Below, piece after piece: positions 42,366-49,332 of a DNA stretch of 64,000 bases. A model generated the notes under the pieces. The model saw nothing but the letters and a program-made list of their open reading frames with translations. It ran no database searches and was not told the DNA's origin. The position numbers and the translations under genes were made by a program. The number at the start of each line of letters is the position of its first letter. Positions within the stretch are counted from its first letter, which is position 1. This DNA comes from Amycolatopsis iheyensis. GTDB taxonomy: Bacteria > Actinomycetota > Actinomycetes > Mycobacteriales > Pseudonocardiaceae. The stretch is taken from assembly GCF_024703995.1 (NCBI RefSeq), contig NZ_JAMXQV010000004.1:186001-250000 (forward strand), in the 5' to 3' direction.

Positions 42366-42660
42366 TTCGGTGGGGGCGGTGCGCCTGGTTCGGTGGTGAG
42401 CCGCGGGTTGGCCCCGGGCCACCACGCCGATCCTCGGCGCACCCACGCGATGCGGCCCGCACCCCCAAGCCCGGCTCGGCGGGGTGGGCCGGGGTGGCCC
42501 GCCCAACTCGGCGAAGGGCCACTGGTTCGCCGCGGCCTACACGCCAATCCTCGGCGCACGCGAGGCGGGCCGCATCCCAGTAGCCGCAAGGCTTCCCGCC
42601 GCGCCGCCAAGCGCCCGGCAACATCTCGCTTCCCTCGCCCAGCTCCCGGCCCCTCCGGAC
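42366..42660. other. Non-coding GC-rich region with imperfect direct repeats between thrC and comEC
   Basis: No supported gene lies here between the convergent thrC and comEC. An imperfect repeat of about 40 bases occurs twice: CACGCCGATCCTCGGCGCAC (42426-42445) and CACGCCAATCCTCGGCGCAC (42541-42560), each followed by a GCG...CGGGCCGCA-like stretch. It may be a decayed duplicated element. Nothing else recognisable was seen. Confidence 0.55.
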
Positions 42661-45042
42661 TCAGCGGCGGGGCGGGCCCCGGGGCTCGCCCCGGCGTGCT
42701 ATTGCCGGGCCTGATCCGTCGCCCACCACTGCCGTGTCTCCGTCCATGTCCGTTCGGGTCACCAGTGCTCCCAGCGCCTTCAGCGTGTCCACTGTGGACT
42801 TGCTGGGGTGGCCGTACGTGTTGCCCGCGCCCACGCTGACCAACGCCACCCGGGGCGCCACCGCCGCGAGGAACGTCGGCAGCGAGTAGCGCGAGCCGTG
42901 GTGGGGGACCTTCAGCACCTCCGCTCTCAGATCACCGATGTCGGCCAGCAGATCCGCCTGGGCTGCCAGCTCCACGTCTCCGGTCAGCAACACCCGGCCC
43001 ACCGGTGTGCGGGCTCGGAGGACCACTGAACTGTTGTTGATCGTCGTGCCGTCTTGGGTGGCCGCCGCGCGGGCCGGGACGTAGCGCGGGCCGAGCACGT
43101 CCAGCGAGAGGCCTGGCCACTCCAGGTGCTCCCCCGGGTTCAGCTCCACCAGCGGCACCGCCTGCCGGGCGGTCTCCGCCGCCACCTGGCGCCATGCCCA
43201 CTCCGGCGCCCGGCCGGCGCCGACCGCCACCGCGCCCACCGCTCGGCCGTCGAAGACCGAGGCGAGGCCGCCGATGTGGTCGGCGTGCAGGTGGCTCAGC
43301 ACCAGCAGCGGGATCCGGTCGACCGCCAGCCGGTGCAGGCACTCGTCGACCGGGCCCGGCTCGGGGCCGGTGTCCACCACCACCGCGCGTCCGGGGTCCG
43401 CCGTCGCCAGCACCACCGCGTCGCCCTGGCCGACGTCGCACTCGACCATCGCCCAGTTCCGGGGTGGCCACGCCGGCGCGATCACCCGGACCGGCACGAA
43501 CACGAGCAACGCGCCGACCACCAGCACCGCCAGGACCAGCCGCACCCGCCGGTGCCGGAAGGCCAGCACCAGCGCGCCCAGGACCGCGGCCGCCAGCAGG
43601 CCGCCCAGCCAGCCGCCCGGCCAGGCGATGACCGCGCCCGGCGTTCGCGCGCCGTGGCGGGCCACCGTGATCAGCCAGCGAGCCTCCGGGTCGGCCAGGT
43701 GCACCAGGACCTTCCCCGCGCCCGGCCACCACGGGCCGGTGACCGTCGCCAGCACGCCGAGCACTGTCGCCGGGGCCACCACCGGCGCCGCGAGGACGTT
43801 GGTCAGCACCGAAACCAGGCTCACCGAACCCGCCATGCCCGCCAGCACCGGCGCCGTCACCAGGAACGCCGCCAACGGAACCGCCAGCCCTTCGGCGAAC
43901 CCCGGCGGGACGCCGCGGCGCACCAGCGCCGCCGCCCAGCGGGGCGCCAGCAGGACCAGCCCGGCCGTCGCGAACACCGACAGCGCGAACCCGAAGTCCG
44001 TGGCCATCGCCGGATCCGCGACGATCAGCACGCACACCGCGAACGCCAGCGCCGGCAGCGCCGAACCCCGCCGGCCGAGGGCCAGGGCCAGCAGCGCGAC
44101 CGCCGCCATCAGCCCGGCCCGCAGCACGCTCGGCTCCGGGCCGACCAGGACGAGGAACCCACCGAGGCACGACCCCGCGGCCGCCGCCGACAGCCGGGGC
44201 CCGAGCCGCATCACGCGCAGCAGGAGCAACACCGCACCGCAGGCCACGGCGAGGTTTCCGCCGCTGACCGCCGTCAGGTGCGCCAGCCCAGCGGTGACGA
44301 ACTCCTGCTCGACCCGCGGCGACAACGCGCTCGTGTCGCCCAGGACCAGGCCCGGCAGCAGGCCGGCCGGCTCGTCCGGCAGGTCCTGGCACAGGTCGTG
44401 CAGCCCCGCCCGCAACACCGCGGCGGTCCGCTGCCACCAGGGCGCGGGACCGGGCTCGCCGGGCGGACCGCGGACCGAGAGCACCGCGACCGTCAGGTCC
44501 GTGCCGCGCGGTGGCATCAGCCGTCCCGTCACCGTGAGCTCCTGGCCCGGCAGCAGCGACGCCCACTGCGCGACGGGCGCCAGCAACAAGACCCGCCCGG
44601 TCGACGACACCGGCCGGCCGTCGACCGAAGCCGCGCGGACGTCCGCCATCAGCACCACCGACCGGGCACCGGCCTGCTGGTCGGCATACCCGGCGCCGCG
44701 CACCGGCTTCGGCCGTTCGGCGACTTCGACCCGCAGCGCCGCGGGCAGCCCTTGGGCCGCCGCCGCGCGGAGGTCGTCGCGCTCCGCGTCGCGGATCCGC
44801 CAGGCGACCGGACCGGCCGCGACGAGCCCCAGCACGAGCAGGGCCGCCGCCGCACCGAGCGCCCAGGGACGACCGCGGGCTCGCCACAGCACCAGCCCGG
44901 CCAGCATCGCCGAGGCCAGGCCGACGGCCAGCGCCGTCCACCAGCCGAGCAGCAAGCCCGCCAACGCGGCGAGCCAGCACGCCACCGCGGCCGGGACCAG
45001 CCGCATGTCCTGCCGGGTGTCGGTCGGGGGAAGGGCGCTCAT
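42661..45042 (-). CDS. comEC: ComEC/Rec2-type DNA uptake channel
   Basis: A 793-residue membrane protein. The N-terminal hydrophobic region and DUF4131-like part (VEVAERPKPV, VDGRPVSSTGRVLLLAP) precede the Competence domain with its multi-helix channel (GLAHLTAVSGGNLAVACGA). The C-terminal metallo-beta-lactamase domain has the metal motif SHLHADHIGGLAS and a further HHGS. In Gram-positive bacteria ComEC carries single-stranded DNA into the cell. ATG 45042 overlaps the comEA stop, so the genes are coupled. No pilus genes appear here, so competence itself is not shown. Confidence 0.92.
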   Translation of the reverse strand: MSALPPTDTRQDMRLVPAAVACWLAALAGLLLGWWTALAVGLASAMLAGLVLWRARGRPWALGAAAALLVLGLVAAGPVAWRIRDAERDDLRAAAAQGLPAALRVEVAERPKPVRGAGYADQQAGARSVVLMADVRAASVDGRPVSSTGRVLLLAPVAQWASLLPGQELTVTGRLMPPRGTDLTVAVLSVRGPPGEPGPAPWWQRTAAVLRAGLHDLCQDLPDEPAGLLPGLVLGDTSALSPRVEQEFVTAGLAHLTAVSGGNLAVACGAVLLLLRVMRLGPRLSAAAAGSCLGGFLVLVGPEPSVLRAGLMAAVALLALALGRRGSALPALAFAVCVLIVADPAMATDFGFALSVFATAGLVLLAPRWAAALVRRGVPPGFAEGLAVPLAAFLVTAPVLAGMAGSVSLVSVLTNVLAAPVVAPATVLGVLATVTGPWWPGAGKVLVHLADPEARWLITVARHGARTPGAVIAWPGGWLGGLLAAAVLGALVLAFRHRRVRLVLAVLVVGALLVFVPVRVIAPAWPPRNWAMVECDVGQGDAVVLATADPGRAVVVDTGPEPGPVDECLHRLAVDRIPLLVLSHLHADHIGGLASVFDGRAVGAVAVGAGRAPEWAWRQVAAETARQAVPLVELNPGEHLEWPGLSLDVLGPRYVPARAAATQDGTTINNSSVVLRARTPVGRVLLTGDVELAAQADLLADIGDLRAEVLKVPHHGSRYSLPTFLAAVAPRVALVSVGAGNTYGHPSKSTVDTLKALGALVTRTDMDGDTAVVGDGSGPAIARRGEPRGPPRR

Positions 45043-45755
45043 CCGACCGACACCTGATCCCTCAGCGACTCGAACTTGCTCTCGCCGATACCCGAAACGT
45101 CGCGCAGCTGCTCGATCTTCGTGAAGCCGCCGTGATCCGTGCGCCACTGGACGATCCGCTTGGCCATCACCTCGCCGACGCCGGGCAGCGTGTCCAGCTG
45201 GTCGGCGCTCGCCGCGTTGAGGTCGACCTTGCCGCCCGCCGGCGCGCCGGGAGCCGCCGCGGGCGCGGGGATGCCGACCGCGAGCTGCTCGCCGTCGGCC
45301 ACCCGGCGGGCGAGGTTCAGCGCGCCGAGGTCCGCGCCGGGTTCGGGCCCGCCGGCCGCCCGCAGCACGTCCGCGACCCGGGCGCCCTGGGGCACGGTGA
45401 CCAGGCCGGGCGCGCGGACCCGCCCGATCACGCTGACGACGAGACCGGTCTGGGGTGAGGCCCGGGCCGGCGCCTCACCCGCCGGTTTGGCGCTCGGCAA
45501 CGCGGGTGGCGACTCGGCCGCCGGACGGCCGCCGAGGAGCGCGACCGAGCCGAGGACGATCACCACGACCGCCGCGAAGACACCGGCGAACGCCCACCGG
45601 CGGCGGCCGGCACCGGCCGGACCGCCCGGCAGCCAGCGCCGGACCAGCCGGCCGCCCGGCCCGACCGTGCTCTCGTCGGGCGAGAGCTGGTCGGCCAGCC
45701 AGGAGAGCCGGTCGTTGACGGGGAGGCCCGGATCCCGGGCGGGCTGCTCGAACAC
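45039..45755 (-). CDS. comEA: ComEA-type helix-hairpin-helix DNA-binding protein
   Basis: A 238-residue membrane-anchored DNA receptor. A transmembrane segment (FAGVFAAVVVIVLGSVALL) lies near residues 57-75. A SLBB-like region (VVSVIGRVRAPGLVTVPQGARVADVLRAAGG) follows, and the C-terminal HhH domain reads VDLNAASADQLDTLPGVG and ISGIGESKFESL-like (VSGIGESK). ComEA binds duplex DNA and passes it to ComEC. The GTG at 45755 follows family length; earlier frames add unrelated sequence. The next gene upstream (degV) is separated by about 150 bases. Confidence 0.88.
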   Translation of the reverse strand: MFEQPARDPGLPVNDRLSWLADQLSPDESTVGPGGRLVRRWLPGGPAGAGRRRWAFAGVFAAVVVIVLGSVALLGGRPAAESPPALPSAKPAGEAPARASPQTGLVVSVIGRVRAPGLVTVPQGARVADVLRAAGGPEPGADLGALNLARRVADGEQLAVGIPAPAAAPGAPAGGKVDLNAASADQLDTLPGVGEVMAKRIVQWRTDHGGFTKIEQLRDVSGIGESKFESLRDQVSVG

Positions 45756-45908
45756 ACGATCGACGTTAGGGCCCGCGGGGAGTGTCCGACAGGGGTGCCG
45801 CCGCGTCCTGTGGACAACCGGGGTGATGTGGACAGCTGCCCTCGGCCCAGCCCGGGAACGACCGTTTCCGTCGTACCCGGGTGGCATGCTCGAGGGTTCG
45901 GCGCGCCG

Positions 45909-46766
45909 CTAGCCGGAGGACGGCACGGTGCGCTGGACGACCACCCCGAGCACGCCGGGCCCGGTGTGCGCCCCGATCACCGCGCCCAGCTCGGAGACCA
46001 CGCAGCCGGCCGAGCGCGGCACCGCTTCCTCCAGCCGGTTCGCCAGCTCGACCGCCCGTTCCGGCGAGGCGAGGTGGTGGACGGCCAGCTCGACGTCGTC
46101 GTCGCGCGCGGCCTGCGCGGCGAGCTCGACCAGCCGCGCGAGCGCCCGGTTCATGGTGCGGACCTTCTCCAGCGGCAGGATCCGGCCGTCGGACATGTGC
46201 AGCACCGGCTTCACCGCCAGCGCCGTGCCGAGCAGCGCCGCCGCCGGCCCGATCCGGCCGCCGCGGCGCAGGTGGTCCAGGGTTTCCACGACGAACAACG
46301 TCGACGAGCAGCCCGCGGCCGTCACCGCCGCGGTTTCGACTTCGGCCGCGCCGGCCCCGGCGGAAGCGGCCGAAGCGGCGTGCAGCGCGGCGAACCCGAG
46401 ACCCATCGCGGTGGTGCGCGAGTCGACCACACGGACCCGGTCCGGCCCGACTTCCTGCGCGGCCAGCACCGCTGCTTCCCAGGTGCCCGACAGCTCGCGC
46501 GAGAGGTGCACCGAAACGATCGAGTCCGCGCCGTCGGCGAGCGCGGCCCGGTACTCCGCGACGAACTCGGTGGGCGTCGGCCGGGACGTCGTGACGATCT
46601 TGCGCTGGCTCATCGCCTCGGCGACGGCGGCGGGGCCGGTCTCGACACCGTCGAGGGAAACCACGCCGTCGACCAGGACGTGCAGCGGCACCACCCGGAC
46701 CGAGTGCCGTTCGGCGAAGCCCTCCGGCAGGTGGGCGGTGGAATCCGTGACTACGGCGACCGACAC
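45909..46766 (-). CDS. DegV-family fatty-acid-binding protein
   Basis: A 285-residue protein with the DegV two-domain fold. It begins SVAVVTDSTAHLPEGFAERH and continues VRVVPLHVLVDG, with a TSRPTPTEF segment in place of the usual TSQPS-type loop and VSVHLSRELSGTWEAAV near the fatty-acid-binding pocket. DegV proteins bind long-chain fatty acids, and FakB-type members feed them to a fatty-acid kinase. The gene start is GTG 46766. It lies 4 bases after the octT stop, as in mycobacteria, so it belongs to that operon. Confidence 0.9.
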   Translation of the reverse strand: MSVAVVTDSTAHLPEGFAERHSVRVVPLHVLVDGVVSLDGVETGPAAVAEAMSQRKIVTTSRPTPTEFVAEYRAALADGADSIVSVHLSRELSGTWEAAVLAAQEVGPDRVRVVDSRTTAMGLGFAALHAASAASAGAGAAEVETAAVTAAGCSSTLFVVETLDHLRRGGRIGPAAALLGTALAVKPVLHMSDGRILPLEKVRTMNRALARLVELAAQAARDDDVELAVHHLASPERAVELANRLEEAVPRSAGCVVSELGAVIGAHTGPGVLGVVVQRTVPSSG

Positions 46767-46770
46767 GCCG

Positions 46771-47499
46771 TCAGCCTACGTGGCCGGGGGCCCAGGTCGG
46801 CGCCATCAACACGGACATCGCGTCGCCGACGACGGCGTGTCCCTTCCAGCCCCAGTGCATGCCGTCCGGGTTGCCCTCGCCGCCGAGCACGTGCGCCCCG
46901 ACGACGGCTTCCAGGTCCAGCAACGGAACCCGCGCCCGCGCGCCCCACGCCGCCATCGCGGCCGCCGCGGCGGGACGTGCCGTGTGGACGCCGCCGTAGG
47001 CCGCGGCCCGGTGCACCGACGGCAGCCACCCGAAGATCGGCAGCTCGGGCCGCAGGACGTGCAAGGCACCGACGGCCGTGTCGAGGTACTGCACGGTGAG
47101 CTTGGCCGGCAGCACCGCGGGACGCCCCCGGAACGCGACGGAAAGCCGCGGCTGCGCGGCCTGATAAGCCTTGCGCACCACCCGCCGCAGCGGGTCGGGA
47201 CGCAGGTACTTCAGCCCCGTGCGCAGGTAGGTCGGCAATGGCGAAGGCAGCGTGTCCATGCTGCCGATCGCGAGGACGACGGCGTCGACGTGGTGCAGGT
47301 CGGCCCACACGCGCGGATCGCCGGTCAGCGACCACCAGACGTCCCGCGCGGTCCAGCCGATCCCGGCGACCAGGTCGGCGGTGCCGCCGAGCGCGGCGGC
47401 CGCGATGTTCGGCCACAGCCGCGGTTCGTCGGCGGCGCAGGGCCCTTCCGGACCGTGAAAGCTCAGCGAGTCGCCGAACACCAGCAGGCGTGGCCCCAT
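46771..47499 (-). CDS. octT: SGNH-hydrolase-fold protein, OctT-like
   Basis: A 242-residue SGNH/GDSL-type protein. The nucleophile block is LLVFGDSLSFHG at residue ~6, with GIGWTARD and VLAIGSMDTLP in the later blocks; a catalytic DGMHWG motif holds the Asp/His near the C-terminus. The mycobacterial homologue in the same position, OctT, transfers octanoate to diglucosylglycerate in methylglucose lipopolysaccharide synthesis. The symbol rests on synteny plus fold, not on tested activity. It lies 3 bases after gpgP. Confidence 0.78.
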   Translation of the reverse strand: MGPRLLVFGDSLSFHGPEGPCAADEPRLWPNIAAAALGGTADLVAGIGWTARDVWWSLTGDPRVWADLHHVDAVVLAIGSMDTLPSPLPTYLRTGLKYLRPDPLRRVVRKAYQAAQPRLSVAFRGRPAVLPAKLTVQYLDTAVGALHVLRPELPIFGWLPSVHRAAAYGGVHTARPAAAAAMAAWGARARVPLLDLEAVVGAHVLGGEGNPDGMHWGWKGHAVVGDAMSVLMAPTWAPGHVG

Positions 47500-47502
47500 G
47501 GG

Positions 47503-48117
47503 CTAGCCGTGCATCCCCGCGTTGTAGGCGTGCAGCCGCCACCGGTCGTCACGCCGGCCCAGCTCGACCCAGTGGCAGTTCGAGATCCCGCCCAGCGACG
47601 GCCAGGTCTCCACCGGCAGGCTCAGCAGGTGCGCGGTGAGCGCGGTGATCAGCCCGCCGTGCGCGGCCAGCAGCACGGTGTCCCCGACCTCGGAGTTGGC
47701 CTGCAGCAGGTCGGTGACGACCTCGCCCGCGCGCTCGGCGACGTCGAGGCGGTTCTCGCCGCCCGGCGGCGCCCACGTGGCGTCGGTGCGCCAGCGCCGG
47801 CGTTCACCCGGGTAGGCCTCGTCGACCTCGGCGCCGGTGAGCCCCTGCCATTCGCCGAGGTGCGTCTCGCGCAGGCGCTTGTCGATCCGCAGCGGGACGC
47901 CGATCGCGTCGGTGAGCACGGTGGCCGTGTCGGTGGCGCGGCGCAGGTCGGAGGCGATGACGAGGTCCGGTGAGAACCGGGCCAGCGCCGGCACCGCGAA
48001 GCGGGCCTGGTTCCAGCCGACCGGGGTCAGCGCCGAGTCCAGGTGTCCCTGCATCCGCCCGGCGGCGTTGTAGTCCGTCTCGCCGTGGCGCCAGAGCACG
48101 AGCCGCCGCGGGCTCAC
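47503..48117 (-). CDS. gpgP: Histidine phosphatase, GpgP-like
   Basis: A 204-residue histidine-phosphatase-superfamily protein. The catalytic RHG motif is LVLWRHGETDYN at residue ~10, and LLAAHGGLITALTAH carries the second histidine. ASDLRRATDTATVL and ETHLGEWQGLTGAEVDEAYPG are conserved. In mycobacteria the gene at this position encodes glucosyl-3-phosphoglycerate phosphatase, which makes glucosylglycerate for methylglucose lipopolysaccharide. GTG 48117 overlaps the rsfS stop (GTGA), so the genes are coupled. Confidence 0.84.
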   Translation of the reverse strand: MSPRRLVLWRHGETDYNAAGRMQGHLDSALTPVGWNQARFAVPALARFSPDLVIASDLRRATDTATVLTDAIGVPLRIDKRLRETHLGEWQGLTGAEVDEAYPGERRRWRTDATWAPPGGENRLDVAERAGEVVTDLLQANSEVGDTVLLAAHGGLITALTAHLLSLPVETWPSLGGISNCHWVELGRRDDRWRLHAYNAGMHG

Positions 48118-48506
48118 GGGACGTCCGGGTCCTCGGCGGGCGACTCCTCGAGACCGGCCACCTCGATGCGCGGGCAGTCCTTCCAGAGCCGCTCGAGACC
48201 GTAGAAGGAGCGCTCTTCGACGTGCTGGACGTGCACGACGACGTCGACGTAGTCGAGCAGCACCCAGCGCCCCTCGCGGGCTCCTTCGCGGCGGACCGGC
48301 TTGTGCCCGCTCTCGCGCAGTTTCTCCTCGACGTTGTCGACGATCGCGCCGACCAGGCGCTCGTTGGACGCGGAGGCGATGACGAAGGCGTCGGTGATGA
48401 CGAGCTGCTCGGACACGTCCAGCACGACTACGTCGCTGGCCTTCTTGTCCGCCGCCGCGTGTGCGGCCGCTACGGCCAGCTCTCGTGCCTCGGACGTGGC
48501 TGCCAC
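48114..48506 (-). CDS. rsfS: Ribosome silencing factor
   Basis: A 130-residue RsfS/RsfA-family protein that binds ribosomal protein L14 and blocks 30S-50S joining in stationary phase. The pattern ARELAVAAAHAAADKKASDVVVLDVSEQL, LVITDAFVIASASNERLV and RWVLLDYVDVVVHVQH...FYGLERLW is characteristic. The start is GTG 48506 behind AAGGAG; in-frame starts further upstream would run through nadD. The neighbouring nadD upstream is the usual partner. Confidence 0.93.
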   Translation of the reverse strand: MAATSEARELAVAAAHAAADKKASDVVVLDVSEQLVITDAFVIASASNERLVGAIVDNVEEKLRESGHKPVRREGAREGRWVLLDYVDVVVHVQHVEERSFYGLERLWKDCPRIEVAGLEESPAEDPDVP

Positions 48507-48565
48507 GGTGCTCCTTCTCAGATCGGGTTCGCTGGAGAAGGGTACCCGCCGGGACCAGCGGCGCT

Positions 48566-49159
48566 TCAGTCGCTCTTCCGGTAGAGATCCTTCTTGGCGA
48601 TGTAGCGGACGACGCCGTCGGGCACGAGGTACCAGACCGGCTCCCCGCGTTCGACGCGGTCCCGGCAGCCGGTGGACGAAATGGCCATCGCGGTGACCTC
48701 GACCAAGCTCACCTTGCCGCTGGGCAGGTGGTGGGAGTTGAGCCGGTAGCCGGGCCGCGTGACGCCGATGAAGTGGGCGAAGTCGAACAGCTCGTCGGCC
48801 TTGTGCCAGGTCAGGATCTGCTCGAGGGCGTCGGCGCCGGTGATGAAGAAGAGCTGGTCTTCGGGGTACTCCGCGTGCAGGTCGCGCAGGGTGTCGACGG
48901 TGTAGGTCTGGCCCGCGCGGTCGATGTCGACGCGGCTGACCGAGAAGACCGGGTTGGACGCGGTCGCGATGACCGTCATCAGGTAGCGGTCCTCGGCCTT
49001 GGTCACCTGGCGGCTGGTCTTCTGCCAGGGCTGGCCGGTCGGGACGAAGATCACTTCGTCGAGCCCGAACCGGGACTGGACCTCGCTGGCCGCGACGAGG
49101 TGGCCGTGGTGCACGGGGTCGAACGTGCCGCCCATGACCCCGATCCGCCGTGGTGACAT
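48566..49159 (-). CDS. nadD: Nicotinate-nucleotide adenylyltransferase
   Basis: A 197-residue nucleotidyltransferase converting nicotinate mononucleotide and ATP into deamido-NAD. The T/HxGH-type motif is [15 protein letters not shown] near residues 7-21, the substrate region VPTGQPWQK lies near 44, and the C-terminal ISSTGCR is the signature ISSTxxR. ATG 49159 has no clear ribosome-binding site. It is divergent from the RecQ-like helicase across a region with a CRP-like site and a 23-bp palindrome. Confidence 0.95.
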   Translation of the reverse strand: MSPRRIGVMGGTFDPVHHGHLVAASEVQSRFGLDEVIFVPTGQPWQKTSRQVTKAEDRYLMTVIATASNPVFSVSRVDIDRAGQTYTVDTLRDLHAEYPEDQLFFITGADALEQILTWHKADELFDFAHFIGVTRPGYRLNSHHLPSGKVSLVEVTAMAISSTGCRDRVERGEPVWYLVPDGVVRYIAKKDLYRKSD

Positions 49160-49232
49160 GAGCAAGGAGCCTATACATCGGAAGCGCGGGACGTCCTGTG
49201 CTGCCGGACACCTCGCCCGACCGGGCAAGTCT

Positions 49233-49248
49233 TGTGATCTAGGTCACA
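49233..49248. promoter_or_regulatory. CRP-like binding site
   Basis: TGTGA-N6-TCACA with spacer TCTAGG matches the consensus of CRP-family regulators used by actinobacteria (Rv3676/GlxR type). It lies 85 bases upstream of the RecQ-like start and 74 bases upstream of nadD, in their shared promoter region. Which gene it controls is not clear. Confidence 0.65.
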
Positions 49249-49263
49249 TAACGGCCCGTATTC

Positions 49264-49286
49264 GTCGCGAACGGTCCGTTCGCGAC
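49264..49286. promoter_or_regulatory. Perfect 23-bp palindrome upstream of the RecQ-like gene
   Basis: Arms GTCGCGAACGG (49264-49274) and CCGTTCGCGAC (49276-49286) meet around a single T. It lies 46 bases before the helicase GTG. It could be an operator or form a hairpin in the leader; a LexA box would need GAAC-N4-GTTC, whereas here the spacer is five. Confidence 0.55.
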
Positions 49287-49332
49287 GCCGCCGATTCCCG
49301 GATCGTCGGTGCCATGGGGTAGACGTGGGGAC

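Noticed and set aside
43054..45057. Long plus-strand frames opposite comEC
   Set aside because: They are antisense shadows of a GC-rich gene with clear ComEC domains, and show arginine/proline-rich composition only.
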